Shown one piece after another: positions 7,487 to 17,657 of a DNA stretch of 64,000 nucleotides. Below the pieces are notes generated by a model, which worked only from the letters and a program-made list of their open reading frames with translations, ran no database searches and was not told where the DNA came from. How positions within the stretch are numbered: position 1 is the first letter of the stretch; each line of letters begins with the position of its first letter. Both the position numbers and the translations under genes were made by a program. This DNA is from Delftia tsuruhatensis (GTDB taxonomy: Bacteria; Pseudomonadota; Gammaproteobacteria; Burkholderiales; Burkholderiaceae_C), in assembly GCF_903815225.1 (NCBI RefSeq), contig NZ_LR813084.1, positions 496,001 through 560,000 on the forward strand, written 5' to 3'.

Positions 7487-10400
7487 TTGGAGCACGGGAG
7501 CACAAGGGTGGCAACGCATTGGCAGCCGGGGTTGATCGCCCTGCACGGAAACCAGACCGAGGTCCTGGCGGACACGGTGCTGGCGTGGCTGGCCGCCCAT
7601 CCGCTGGACGTGCTGGAGCCCGAGGTGGTGCTGGTGCAGAGCAACGGCATGGCCGAGTGGTTCAAGATGCGCATGGCCGAGCAGTTGGGCATATGCGCCG
7701 CGGCGCGCGTGGAACTGCCCGCGCGCTTCGTGTGGCGCAGCTACCGCCAGGTGCTGGGACGCCAGGCCGTGCCGCGCGAGTCGCCGCTGGACAAGACGCC
7801 CATGACCTGGCGGCTGATGCGGCTGCTTCCCCAATGCCTCGACGACCCGGTCTTCGCTCCCATCGCGGGCTTTCTGCGCCCCGGCGAGCCCGAGCGGCTG
7901 CTGCAGCTGGCCCAGCGCCTGGCCGACCTTTTCGACCAGTACCAGATCTACCGTGCCGATTGGCTGGACGCCTGGGAAGCCGGCGGCGATGTCTTGCCCA
8001 TGCCGCTGCGTCCGGGAGTGCCGCAGGGCCCCGTGCCCGACGGCCAGCTGTGGCAGCCGCGCCTGTGGCGTGCCGTGCTGGCCGAGCTGGACGAGGAGCA
8101 GCGCGGCACCACGCGCGCGAGGCTCCAGGGCAGGGTGCTGGAGGCCCTGCAGTCCGGCCAGGCGCCCGTCGAGCCGCTGGCGCGCCGCGTGGTGGTGTTC
8201 GGCATCAGTCAGTTGCCGTTGAGCCTGCTGGAGTTCCTGGCCGCGATCGCGCGCCACAGCCAGGTGCTCCTGGCCGTGCCCAATCCCTGCCGTTTTCACT
8301 GGGCCGATGCCATCGATGGGCGCGAGCTGCTGCGCATGGCGCGGCGGCGCCATCCGCTGCGCGGCGGGCGCGATCTGGCGCAGCTGCCGCTGGAGGCCAT
8401 GCATGCCCATGCCCACCCGTTGCTGGCGGCCTGGGGCCGTCAAAGCCGTGACTATGTGCGCCAGCTCGATGCCTTCGACACCACCGGCGCCGCGGCCCAC
8501 CTGCAGATGCCGCGCGTGGACCTGTTCGACGAGACCGATGCCCGGGACCTGCATGCGGCGCCCCTGCTGGTCCAGGTGCAGCAGCGCATACGCGACCTGG
8601 TGCCGCTGGCCGAGCACCCGCCGCTGGAGGTGGCGCGCGCGGACCGCTCCATCGTGTTCCATGGCGCGCACAGCGTGGTGCGCGAACTGGAGGTGCTGCA
8701 CGACCAGCTGCTGCAGATGCTGGCCCACCCCGCGCAGGCGGGCCAGCGGCCGCTGGCGCCGCGCGACGTGGTGGTGATGCTGCCCTCCATCGAGACGGCA
8801 GCGCCGTCGATACGCGCGGTGTTCGGTCAGTATGGGCGGCATGATCCGCGCCACATCCCCTTCGATATCGCCGACCTCGGGGCACGCACCAGCAGCCCGC
8901 TGGCCGTGGCCCTGCAGTGGCTGTTGCGCCTGCCCCAGCAGCGCTGCCGGCTCAGCGAGCTGTGCGATCTGCTCGATGTGCCTGCCATCGCGGCGCGCAT
9001 GGGGCTGGCGGCAGGCGACCTTCCCCAGCTCACGCGCTGGATGGCCGGCGCCGGCATACGCTGGGGCCTGAACGCGCCCCAGCGCGGCGCCCTGGGCCTG
9101 CAGGCCTGCGGTGAGCACAACAGCGCCTGGTTCGGGCTGCAGCGCATGCTGCTGGGCTATGCCAGCGGCGCGGCGCAGGACGGCCGGGACTTCGGCGGGA
9201 TCGAGCCCTATGACGAGGTGGGCGGGCTGTCGGCCGAACTGGCCGGCGTGCTCGCCTCGCTGCTGGAGCGCATGCTGGCCTGGTGGCGCGAGGCCGAACG
9301 GCCGGCCACGCCCGATGTCTGGGCGCAGCGCTTTCGTGCGCTGGTGCAGGATTTCTTCAAGGCCCGGGGCGACGAGGACGAGACCATGCTGGCCGCGCTG
9401 GACGCCGCGCTGACCGGTTGGCAGCGGGCCTGCGAGCAGGCGGGCTATGCGGCCCCCCTGGAACTGGCCGTGGCCCAGGAGGCCTGGATGCAGGCGCTGG
9501 AGCAACCATCCCTGTCGCAGCGCTTTCGCGCGGGTGGCGTGACCTTTTGCACGCTGATGCCCATGCGCGCCATTCCCTTCGAGGTGGTCTGCCTGCTGGG
9601 CATGAACGATGGCGACTACCCGCGCCGCGCCACGCGCAGCGATTTCGACCTGATGGCGCTGCCGGGCCAGCAGCGCCCCGGCGACCGCGCGCGGCGCGAC
9701 GACGACCGCCAGCTCATGCTGGAAGCCCTGCTGTCGGCGCGGCGCACGCTCTACATCAGCTGGACCGGCCACCAGGTGCGCGACAACAGCGAGCAGCCGC
9801 CATCGGTGCTGGTGTCCCAGCTGCGCGACTATCTCGCAGCGGGCTGGTGCGGCGAGGGCGGTGGCGGCCTGCTGGAGCAGCGCACCCAGCAGCACCCGCT
9901 GCAGCCGTTCAGCCGCCGCTACTTCGAGGAGGGCTCGCCCTGGACCACCTATGCGCGCGAATGGCGGGCCGCGCATGCACCGTCGGATGCGCCTTCGCAC
10001 ATGCCGCAGAGGCCCGAGTTGCCGCGTGCGGCCTTCGTCCCCGATGCATCGGCACCGCTGACGCTGGCGCGGCTCATCGATTTTCTGCGCCACCCCGCGC
10101 GCGCCTATTTGCGCCAGCGCCTGCAGGTGCGCTTCGAGCAGGAGGACAACCCCGTCGTGGACGAGGAACTGTTCCAGCTCGACGGCCTGACCGAATACCT
10201 GCTGGTTCAGCAATTGCAGCAGCAGCTCGCCTCGGACCTGACCGGCGCGCAGCAGACACCGCGATCCATGGAGGATGGTGTGCGTGCCGCCGTCGCGCGC
10301 CTGTCGCGGTCGGGGCGGCTGCCGCTGGCCGGCCTGGGCGAGCGCGGCGCGCGCGCATTGCAGTCCTCGGTCATGCCCTCGTTGCGCGCCTGGCGCGAGC

Positions 10401-11023
10401 AGCTGGCGCTGTATGCCTGGCCTGCACCGCGCAGGCGCCTGCTGATCGAGCAGGACGGCCTGGTGTTCGATGACTGGATGGACGGGCTGCGCCAGGCGGG
10501 TGAACCTGGAACAACGTGCGAAGGGGACGACGGCCTGTGCTGGCTGCTGCTGGAGCCGCGCAAGCTGCTCACCGCCAAGGGCCAGCCCCGGGCCGACAGG
10601 TTGCTGCCCTTTTACCTGCGCAGCCTGGCGCTGGCCGCCAGCGGCACGCAGGCCCGCCTGCATGTGGTGGCGCGCGACGGCCTGGTGCAGGCCCTGCCCA
10701 TGGACCCCCGCGAAGCGCAGGCCGGGCTGCGAGCATTGATGGGCTTGTGGCGCGCGGGCCAGGACGGCCCGCTGCCCCTGCCGCTGCGCGCCGGCCTGGC
10801 CATGGCCGAGGACCAGCCGGCCGCCGCGCAACAGGCCTACGAGGGCGGGCACCTGATCGGCGGTGAATGCGAGGACCCATCCTGGGCGCGCTGCTATCCC
10901 GACTTCGAGGCCCTGTGCGCCGATGGCCGTTTCGAGGCTTTGGCGCGCGCCGCCCACGGGCCGCTGCTCGACTGGGTGGCCGCGCAGGTGCAGGCCCTGC
11001 CGTACGGGGAGGACGCGGCATGA
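7487..11023 (+). CDS. recC: Exodeoxyribonuclease V subunit gamma (RecC)
   Basis: RecC is the non-catalytic subunit of RecBCD, which processes double-strand DNA breaks, splits the duplex and recognises Chi. The protein is about 1,170 residues, close to the usual length. The conserved N-terminal stretch VVLVQSNGMAEWFKMRMAEQ and the following LGICA are typical, as is FCTLMPMRAIPFEVVCLLGM in the second half. The start is uncertain: the longest frame opens with TTG at 7487, and a GTG at 7508 would remove seven residues. It is the first gene of a recC-recB-recD operon; its TGA overlaps the recB ATG by four bases. Confidence 0.93.
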   Translation: MEHGSTRVATHWQPGLIALHGNQTEVLADTVLAWLAAHPLDVLEPEVVLVQSNGMAEWFKMRMAEQLGICAAARVELPARFVWRSYRQVLGRQAVPRESPLDKTPMTWRLMRLLPQCLDDPVFAPIAGFLRPGEPERLLQLAQRLADLFDQYQIYRADWLDAWEAGGDVLPMPLRPGVPQGPVPDGQLWQPRLWRAVLAELDEEQRGTTRARLQGRVLEALQSGQAPVEPLARRVVVFGISQLPLSLLEFLAAIARHSQVLLAVPNPCRFHWADAIDGRELLRMARRRHPLRGGRDLAQLPLEAMHAHAHPLLAAWGRQSRDYVRQLDAFDTTGAAAHLQMPRVDLFDETDARDLHAAPLLVQVQQRIRDLVPLAEHPPLEVARADRSIVFHGAHSVVRELEVLHDQLLQMLAHPAQAGQRPLAPRDVVVMLPSIETAAPSIRAVFGQYGRHDPRHIPFDIADLGARTSSPLAVALQWLLRLPQQRCRLSELCDLLDVPAIAARMGLAAGDLPQLTRWMAGAGIRWGLNAPQRGALGLQACGEHNSAWFGLQRMLLGYASGAAQDGRDFGGIEPYDEVGGLSAELAGVLASLLERMLAWWREAERPATPDVWAQRFRALVQDFFKARGDEDETMLAALDAALTGWQRACEQAGYAAPLELAVAQEAWMQALEQPSLSQRFRAGGVTFCTLMPMRAIPFEVVCLLGMNDGDYPRRATRSDFDLMALPGQQRPGDRARRDDDRQLMLEALLSARRTLYISWTGHQVRDNSEQPPSVLVSQLRDYLAAGWCGEGGGGLLEQRTQQHPLQPFSRRYFEEGSPWTTYAREWRAAHAPSDAPSHMPQRPELPRAAFVPDASAPLTLARLIDFLRHPARAYLRQRLQVRFEQEDNPVVDEELFQLDGLTEYLLVQQLQQQLASDLTGAQQTPRSMEDGVRAAVARLSRSGRLPLAGLGERGARALQSSVMPSLRAWREQLALYAWPAPRRRLLIEQDGLVFDDWMDGLRQAGEPGTTCEGDDGLCWLLLEPRKLLTAKGQPRADRLLPFYLRSLALAASGTQARLHVVARDGLVQALPMDPREAQAGLRALMGLWRAGQDGPLPLPLRAGLAMAEDQPAAAQQAYEGGHLIGGECEDPSWARCYPDFEALCADGRFEALARAAHGPLLDWVAAQVQALPYGEDAA

Positions 11024-14000
11024 GCGCCACAGTCACCGCCACGGCCAGCCATGTGCTCGATGCCGGGTGCTTTCCGCTGTGGGGTAGCCGGCTGATCGAG
11101 GCCAGCGCCGGCACCGGCAAGACCTGGACCATCGCCGCGCTGTACCTGCGCCTCGTGCTGGGCCATGGCGAGCCGCAGGACGGCGGCGGCGAGGGAACGG
11201 CCTTCGAGCGCGCCCTGATGCCGCCCGACATTCTCGTCATGACCTTCACGCGGGCGGCCACGCGCGAGCTGTCCGATCGCATACGCCGCCGGCTGATCGA
11301 GGCCGTGCAGTGCTTTCGCGGCCAGGCCGAGCCCGCGCCGCACGACGACTTCCTGCGTGCGCTGCGCGAGGACTACCCTGAAGGCGCCGTGCGCGAACGC
11401 GCGGCCTGGCGCCTGGCCATGGCGGCCGAGTGCATGGACGACGCGGCCATCCACACCATAGACGCCTGGTGCCAGCGCATGCTGCGCGAACATGCCTTCG
11501 ACAGCGGCAACCTGTTCGACGAAACGCTGGAGCCCGACGAAAGCCTGCGCCAGACCGAGGCCGCGCAGGACTACTGGCGCCAGCAGTGCTACCCGCTGTC
11601 CGACGAGCTGCTGGACGCGGTGCTGAAGATCTGGCCCCATGTCGATGCCCTGGTCGAGGACATGCGCGCGCTGCTGCGCGAGCCCGCCGAGCCTGGCGCG
11701 GGCGAAGGCAGCCTGGGCGAATGCCTGCGGCGTGCCACCGGCCAGCGCCAGGCGGCCCTGCTGTTGCTGGCCGAAGGCTGGGCCGGCAAGGCCCAGCGCC
11801 TGCAGCGGTGGCTGGATGCACAGCTGGACGGCCAGGGCGCGCTGTGGGACAAGCGCAAGCTCCAGCCCGCGCGCTACACGGGCTGGCTCGAGGCGCTGGC
11901 CGACTGGGCGCGGGCGCCGCTCGATACCCCCCTGCAACTGACCGAGGCCGCGCGCCACCGTCTCAGCCCCGAAGGCCTGGCCGAGGCCTTCAAGGGCGCG
12001 CCCGGCGATGTGCTGATGCCGCTGGAACTGGCGCAACTGCAGACGCTGCTGGTGCAGCTGGAGCAGTTGCCGCCCGTCAGCGTGGCCGTGCGCCTGCACG
12101 CGGCCGCGCGCGTCTCGCAGCGGCTGGCCCTCCTCAAGCGCCAGGCCGGCAGCTTCGGCTTTGCCGACATGCTGCAGCGCCTGGACACGGCCCTGGCTGG
12201 CGACAACGGCGCCGTGCTGCGCGAGCGCATCCTGGCCCAGTACCCGGTGGCGCTGATCGATGAATTCCAGGACACCTCGCCGCTGCAGTACCGCCTGTTC
12301 GACCAGATCTACCGCACGGCCGCCAACGACCCGCACAGTGCCCTGCTGCTGATCGGCGACCCCAAGCAGTCCATCTACGGCTTTCGCGGTGCCGACATCC
12401 ACAGCTACCTGCAAGCGCGCCGCGCCACCGAGGGCCGCCACTACGTGCTGGGCACCAACTACCGCTCCACCGAGGCGCTGGTGGGCGCCGTCAACCATTG
12501 GTTCGCGCAGGCCGAGCAGCGGCCGGGCGAGGGCGCCTTCATGTTCCGGCGCGGCAGCGCCAACCCCCTGCCGTTCGAGCCGGTCGCAGCCCAGGGCCGG
12601 CGCGAACGGCTGCACACGCGCGAGGGTGAGATGCCCGCCATCACCGTGGCCTGGAGCGCCGGCCACGATGAAGACACCGGCGAGCCCCAGCCCCTGCCGG
12701 CCGACGAGGTGCGACGCCGCTTCGCCGCCCATTGCGCCGAGCAGATCGTGCAATGGCTGGCCGATGCGCAAGCCGGTTTCGTCCAGCCCGACGGCGGTTT
12801 CGCACGGCTGCGGCCCGCCGACATCGCCATCCTGGTGCGCACGGGCCGCGAGGCCGCGGCCGTGCGCCGAGAACTGCAGGCGCGTGCCGTGGCCTCGGTC
12901 TATCTGTCGGACCAGGATTCGGTGTTCGCCAGCGACGAGGCCCATGACCTGCTGTACTGGCTGCGCGCCGTCGCCGCGCCGCTGGACGCCCTGGCTGTGC
13001 GCGCGGGCCTGGCCACGCGGCTCATCGGCCTGTCGCTGGACGAGCTGGCCCGGCTGGCCGCCGACGAGGAGGCCTTCGACGCCCGCAGCGAGCAGCTGCG
13101 CGAGCTGCACGGCGTGTGGCTGCGCCAGGGCGTGCTGGCCATGCTGCGCCAGACCCTGTACCGGCTGGACCTGCCCGCACGCTGGCTGCGCGATCCGGCC
13201 CTGGGTGGCGAGCGGCGCCTGACCAACTACCTGCACCTGGCCGAGCTGCTGCAGACCGCCAGCGCCCAGCAGGAAGGAGAGCAGGCCCTGATCCGCTGGC
13301 TGGCTACCCAGATCGAGGCGCCGGGCAGCGGCAGCGAAGAGCAGGTCGTGCGCCTGGAAAGCGATGCCGACCTGGTCAAGGTCGTCACCGTGCACAAGAG
13401 CAAGGGCCTGGAGTACCCGCTGGTGTGCCTGCCCTTCGCGGGGAGCTTCCGGCCGCTGGAGCGGGCCAGGACGCCTTACCTGAGCCTGGCCTCCCATGAG
13501 GGTGAAGGCGAGGCGGCCACGGGCCGCCGGCTGCTGCTGGCCTACAGCGACGAGGAACTGGCCCGTGCCGACCGCGACCGGCTGCGCGAGGACCTGCGCC
13601 TGTTCTACGTGGCGCTCACCCGCCCGCGCCATGCGCTGTGGCTGGGCCTGGCCCCGCTCAGGCGCGGCGGCGGCAAGGCCTGCGTCAATGAACAGGGGGC
13701 GGCCGGCTACCTGCTGGGCGGCACCGGGCCGCGTTCGGCCCAGGGCTGGCTGGACGCGCTGCGCCAGCTGTGCGGTGACGGCGGCTCCATGGCCTGGCGC
13801 GATCTGGACGCCGTGCCCTTGCGGTGTACCCGCTGGCAGCCACCGGCCGACGCCGCGCCGCTGCTGGAGGCCGCGCCCTACGATGCGCATTTCGACACGC
13901 GCTGGGGCATAGGCAGCTTCTCGGCTCTGGTCCGTGCCATGGCAGCGCCCAGCCTGCCCGTGCTGCCCGTGTCCGTGCAGCGCCCGGCCGAGGATGAACA

Positions 14001-14817
14001 GGGCCTGGAGCCGCCATCCCCGGATCTGCACGACATGGCCTCCATGGCGGACCGGCCGCAGCCGGCAGGCGCGGCCGTCTGGCACCGCTTCCTGCGCGGT
14101 CCCGTGGTGGGCAACTTCGTCCACGAGCAGCTCGAATGGCTGGGCGGCGAGGGCTTTGGCCTGCCCATGGATGGCCAGGGCATGCTGGCCCAGCGCCTGC
14201 TGCGCCGCTGTGAGCGCGCGGGGCGGGCAGAGCAGGCCCAGGACCTGCTGGCCTGGCTCACGGCCGTGGTCCACCAGCCGCTGGCACCGCTCGACGTGAC
14301 GCTGGCCACCCTGGGGCCCCAGTTGTCCGAGATGGAGTTCTGGCTGCCCGCGCGCCAGCTGCCTGCCGAGCGCATCGACCAGTTGTGCCGGCGCTTCATC
14401 CTGCCCGGCCAGGCCCGGCCCGCGCTGCCCCAGCGTTCGCTGCATGGCATGCTCATGGGCTTTGCCGACCTGGTGTTCTGCCACGAGGGCCGCTACTGGG
14501 TGCTCGACTACAAGAGCAATCACTTGGGGCCCGATGGCAGCGCCTATGGTGCCGAGGCCCTGGCGCGGGCCATGCTCCATCACCGCTATGACGTGCAGGC
14601 CGCGCTGTACCTGCTGGCCCTGCACCGGCTGCTGCGCAGCCGCCTGGGCGCGGCCTACGCGCCGCAGCGCCAGCTCGGCGGCGCGCTGTACTACTTTCTG
14701 CGCGGCATCGACGGGCCGGCCGGCGGCTTGCATGTCCTGGCGCCCGAGCCGGACCTGCTCGATGCGCTCGACGATCTGCTGGGCCTCGGGCAGCTGGAAC
14801 CGGAGGAGAAGCCATGA
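11020..14817 (+). CDS. recB: Exodeoxyribonuclease V subunit beta (RecB)
   Basis: RecB combines a 3'-5' superfamily 1A helicase with the only nuclease domain of RecBCD. In this 1,265-residue protein the Walker A motif ASAGTGKT lies at 28-35. Further helicase motifs are MTFTRAATRELSDRI, LIDEFQDTSPLQYR, GDPKQSIYGFRGAD, TVHKSKGLEYPL and FYVALTRPRHALWL. The C-terminal nuclease has GFADLVF and VLDYKSN, giving the metal-binding Asp1150 and Asp1163 and Lys1165, which match the E. coli active site. Both activities should be intact. The gene overlaps recC and recD by four bases at each end, so the three are translationally coupled, which suits equal subunit amounts. Confidence 0.97.
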   Translation: MSATVTATASHVLDAGCFPLWGSRLIEASAGTGKTWTIAALYLRLVLGHGEPQDGGGEGTAFERALMPPDILVMTFTRAATRELSDRIRRRLIEAVQCFRGQAEPAPHDDFLRALREDYPEGAVRERAAWRLAMAAECMDDAAIHTIDAWCQRMLREHAFDSGNLFDETLEPDESLRQTEAAQDYWRQQCYPLSDELLDAVLKIWPHVDALVEDMRALLREPAEPGAGEGSLGECLRRATGQRQAALLLLAEGWAGKAQRLQRWLDAQLDGQGALWDKRKLQPARYTGWLEALADWARAPLDTPLQLTEAARHRLSPEGLAEAFKGAPGDVLMPLELAQLQTLLVQLEQLPPVSVAVRLHAAARVSQRLALLKRQAGSFGFADMLQRLDTALAGDNGAVLRERILAQYPVALIDEFQDTSPLQYRLFDQIYRTAANDPHSALLLIGDPKQSIYGFRGADIHSYLQARRATEGRHYVLGTNYRSTEALVGAVNHWFAQAEQRPGEGAFMFRRGSANPLPFEPVAAQGRRERLHTREGEMPAITVAWSAGHDEDTGEPQPLPADEVRRRFAAHCAEQIVQWLADAQAGFVQPDGGFARLRPADIAILVRTGREAAAVRRELQARAVASVYLSDQDSVFASDEAHDLLYWLRAVAAPLDALAVRAGLATRLIGLSLDELARLAADEEAFDARSEQLRELHGVWLRQGVLAMLRQTLYRLDLPARWLRDPALGGERRLTNYLHLAELLQTASAQQEGEQALIRWLATQIEAPGSGSEEQVVRLESDADLVKVVTVHKSKGLEYPLVCLPFAGSFRPLERARTPYLSLASHEGEGEAATGRRLLLAYSDEELARADRDRLREDLRLFYVALTRPRHALWLGLAPLRRGGGKACVNEQGAAGYLLGGTGPRSAQGWLDALRQLCGDGGSMAWRDLDAVPLRCTRWQPPADAAPLLEAAPYDAHFDTRWGIGSFSALVRAMAAPSLPVLPVSVQRPAEDEQGLEPPSPDLHDMASMADRPQPAGAAVWHRFLRGPVVGNFVHEQLEWLGGEGFGLPMDGQGMLAQRLLRRCERAGRAEQAQDLLAWLTAVVHQPLAPLDVTLATLGPQLSEMEFWLPARQLPAERIDQLCRRFILPGQARPALPQRSLHGMLMGFADLVFCHEGRYWVLDYKSNHLGPDGSAYGAEALARAMLHHRYDVQAALYLLALHRLLRSRLGAAYAPQRQLGGALYYFLRGIDGPAGGLHVLAPEPDLLDALDDLLGLGQLEPEEKP

Positions 14818-16877
14818 GCCCGCGACCGCGCTCGCGCCAGATCGATACCGCCACGCTGGACCTGTTCGACGAGCGTCCGGACACCGATGACATCCTGGCC
14901 CTGTTGCGCCGCTGGGCCGATGCAGGCCTGCTGCGCCGGCTGGACGTGGCGCTGGCCTCCTTCGTCGCCGGCCAGGACGCGCAGGCCCGGCCTGCCCTGC
15001 TCGTGGCGGCCGCGCTGCTGGCGCAGATGGAGGGGCGCGGCCACAGCTGCCTGCCGCTGGCGCCGCTGGCCGGCAACCCCAACGAGGTGCTGGCCTGGCC
15101 CGCCGAGGCACTGGCGGCCCAGCAATCCCTGTGGGAGAGGCTGCCCCGCAGCCTGTCCGGCTGGGTCGACGCGCTGCGCGCGAGCCCCGTGGTGCGCGTG
15201 GAGGCACCGGACGCCGAGGACCGTGGCCAGCCGCTGGTGCTGGCCGGCGCGCACGGGACCGCGCCGCTGCTGTATCTGCGCCGGTACCGGGACTACGAGC
15301 GTGCCGTGGCCACGCAGGTCATGCGGCGCACCGCATCGGCCGACGCGCTGCACGAGTCCCTGGCCCGTCGCTGGCTGGACCGGCTGTTCCCGCACGCCCG
15401 GGGCGATGCCGGCGTGGACTGGCAGAAGCTGGCCTGCGCGCTGGCGCTGCGTGGACGGCTGTCGGTGATCACGGGTGGCCCGGGCACGGGCAAGACCTAT
15501 ACGGCCGCGCGGCTGCTGGCCCTGCTGTTCGCCACTGCGCCCGATGCCGCGCAACTGCGCGTGGCCCTGGCCGCGCCCACCGGCAAGGCCGCGGCGCGCC
15601 TGAAGCAGTCCATCGACGCAGCCCTGTTGCAGTTGCAGGACGGCATGGGCGGCGAGATCGACCTGGCGGCCCTGGTGCAGCGCATGGGTGCGGCCCGCAC
15701 GCTGCATTCCATGCTCGGGGCGCGGCCCGATACGCGGCACTGGGGCTTTCATGCGGGGCGGCAGCTCGACGTGGACGTGCTCATCGTCGACGAGGCCTCG
15801 ATGATCCACCTGGAGATGATGGCCGCCCTGCTCGACGCCCTGCCTGCCGGCGCGCGCCTGGTGCTGCTGGGCGACAAGGACCAGCTGGCCTCGGTCGAGG
15901 CCGGCGCCGTGCTCGGCGACCTGTGCCGCGATGCGCAGGCCGGGCGCTATCTGCCGGACACGATGGACTATGCGCGGCGCGTGGCCGGCCTGCGGATTCC
16001 CGACCGTTTCGCCGCGGCCGCGGGGGACCGCGCACCGGCGCTCGCGCAACACACGGTCATGCTGCGGGAGAGCCGGCGCTTCGGCGGCCCCATCGGCCAG
16101 CTGGCGCGCGCCGTGAACGAGGGCGATGCGGTGCGGGCGCAGGCCCTGCTGGATGCCGGCACGCGGGGCGGGCCGCACTCCGAGCTGTGGGAGCGCCAGG
16201 GCGGCGGCGTGCAGGCCGTGACCGAACTGGCAGTGCACGGCCGCGCCGGGCTTGCCAGCTATGCCCTGTATGCGCAGGCGCTGCGAGCCAGGCCGGAGGG
16301 CGGCCTTGCGGACGAGGCTGCGCACCGCGCCTGGGTGGTCGGTGTGCTGCAGGCCTTCGAGCGCTTTCGGCTGCTGTGCGCGGTGCGCGAAGGCGAGTGG
16401 GGCGTGGCGGGCCTCAACCATGCCGTCGAGCAGGCGCTGCACGGGCAAGGCGTGATCCGCAGGGGCGGCGAATGGTATGCGGGACGGCCCGTCATGGTCA
16501 CGCGCAACGATGCGCAACTGGGCGTGTTCAACGGCGACATCGGCATCGCGCTGCCCGGCCTGCAGCCGGGGCAGCCGCTGCGGGTGTACTTTCTCCAGGG
16601 CGACGAACTGCGTTCGGTCGGCGTGGGCCGGCTGGCCCATGTGGAGACCGCCTTCGCCATGACGGTGCACAAGAGCCAGGGCTCGGAGTTCGAGCACACG
16701 GCCCTGGTGCTGCCCTCGCGCGCAGGCAGCGTGCTCGGGCGTGAGCTGGTCTACACCGGCATCACGCGCGCCCGCCAGGCCTTTTCGCTGTTTTCCGAGG
16801 TGCCGGGCCTGCTGGCCTCCGCAGTGGGCAGCCCCACGCAGCGCGCCAGCGGGCTGCTGCGCTGGCTGGAGGACTGA
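14814..16877 (+). CDS. recD: Exodeoxyribonuclease V subunit alpha (RecD)
   Basis: RecD is the 5'-3' helicase motor of RecBCD. The 687-residue protein has an N-terminal domain that contacts RecC (about 1-200), the Walker A motif GGPGTGKT at 221-228, the Walker B segment VLIVDEASMIHLEMM, GDKDQLASVEAGA, and the C-terminal motifs TVHKSQGSEFEHT and LVYTGITRAR. All helicase motifs are present. It is the last gene of the operon and meets the convergent glutathione S-transferase gene only four bases after its stop, with no room for a terminator. Confidence 0.96.
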   Translation: MSPRPRSRQIDTATLDLFDERPDTDDILALLRRWADAGLLRRLDVALASFVAGQDAQARPALLVAAALLAQMEGRGHSCLPLAPLAGNPNEVLAWPAEALAAQQSLWERLPRSLSGWVDALRASPVVRVEAPDAEDRGQPLVLAGAHGTAPLLYLRRYRDYERAVATQVMRRTASADALHESLARRWLDRLFPHARGDAGVDWQKLACALALRGRLSVITGGPGTGKTYTAARLLALLFATAPDAAQLRVALAAPTGKAAARLKQSIDAALLQLQDGMGGEIDLAALVQRMGAARTLHSMLGARPDTRHWGFHAGRQLDVDVLIVDEASMIHLEMMAALLDALPAGARLVLLGDKDQLASVEAGAVLGDLCRDAQAGRYLPDTMDYARRVAGLRIPDRFAAAAGDRAPALAQHTVMLRESRRFGGPIGQLARAVNEGDAVRAQALLDAGTRGGPHSELWERQGGGVQAVTELAVHGRAGLASYALYAQALRARPEGGLADEAAHRAWVVGVLQAFERFRLLCAVREGEWGVAGLNHAVEQALHGQGVIRRGGEWYAGRPVMVTRNDAQLGVFNGDIGIALPGLQPGQPLRVYFLQGDELRSVGVGRLAHVETAFAMTVHKSQGSEFEHTALVLPSRAGSVLGRELVYTGITRARQAFSLFSEVPGLLASAVGSPTQRASGLLRWLED

Positions 16878-16881
16878 GGGC

Positions 16882-17544
16882 TCAGGCCGACGCCTTGTCG
16901 CCGGCGTAGCGCTGCATCATCAGCGCGGTGTTGGTCTTGCGGTCGGCGTTGACCTGCTGCACCGTGGGCCGCTCCCCCATGCGCGCCAGGTACTCGCGCA
17001 CGGGCAGGTCGGCCAGCACGTCGCGGCCGCCAACGATCTTGCTGGCAGCGCTGACCAGGGGCAGGTGCACGATGGCGCAGCAGTCCGCCAGCGTGAAGCG
17101 GTCGCCCGCCACGAAGGGGGCAAAGCGCGCCAGTCGGGCGAAGGCCGCCACGTTCTTGTCGAGCTGGGCCAGCGTACGCTCCTTCAGGGAGTCGCTGACC
17201 TGGCCGCCGAAGAAGGCCTGCGGATAGAGGTTGCGTGCGACCAGTTCCAGATGCAGGTCCAGGAACACGCACAGCTCGCGCACCTTGGCGGCCTCGAAGG
17301 CATCGGCGGGCAGCAGGGCGGGGGAGGGCGACAGCGACTCCACATACTCGGCCATGGCGGCCGATTCGCACAGGCCCCGGCCATCGGCGATGCGCAGATA
17401 GGGCACCTTGCCCAGCGGCGACAGCGCCATGTCGGTCTCGCCGATCCAGGCCAGTTCCTCGTCGAAGGGCAACTGCTTTTCCAGCAGGGCCAGCTTGACC
17501 TTGTTGTAGTAGTTGCTGGCCGAAAATCCGCACAGGGTAAGCAT
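16882..17544 (-). CDS. Glutathione S-transferase family protein
   Basis: A 220-residue cytosolic GST. The N-terminal thioredoxin-like domain starts MLTLCGFSASNYYNKVKLAL, places an aromatic/Ser cluster where catalytic residues sit, and has the cis-proline segment GKVPYLRIADG and the glutathione-binding LCESAAMAEYV. The C-terminal half is helical and has the N-capping-box-like segment GDRFTLADCCAIVHL. The ATG at 17544 is chosen because a GGAGACC-like site precedes it; the frame stays open far upstream only because of high GC. The substrate cannot be told. It is divergent from the DUF2946 gene across a 113-base spacer. Confidence 0.9.
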   Translation of the reverse strand: MLTLCGFSASNYYNKVKLALLEKQLPFDEELAWIGETDMALSPLGKVPYLRIADGRGLCESAAMAEYVESLSPSPALLPADAFEAAKVRELCVFLDLHLELVARNLYPQAFFGGQVSDSLKERTLAQLDKNVAAFARLARFAPFVAGDRFTLADCCAIVHLPLVSAASKIVGGRDVLADLPVREYLARMGERPTVQQVNADRKTNTALMMQRYAGDKASA

Positions 17545-17657
17545 GTTGGTCTCCTTGGGTTGTGATGGGGCTGGTGCCTGGCCGCATGGTAGGCGGGTGG
17601 CATGGCGCCATGGCGTCTCGCAGATGACGGCCTGGGGCAGACCCCTAGAATGGCGCC

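Noticed and set aside
7115..10957. A 1,280-codon open frame on the minus strand under recC
   Set aside because: It mirrors recC; in this very GC-rich DNA antisense frames stay open by chance, its translation is dominated by Arg, Gln, His and Ala, and recC has clear family motifs.
10894..15207. A 1,437-codon open frame on the minus strand under recB and recD
   Set aside because: Same reason: it is antisense to three overlapping genes with intact catalytic motifs and has no recognisable domain.
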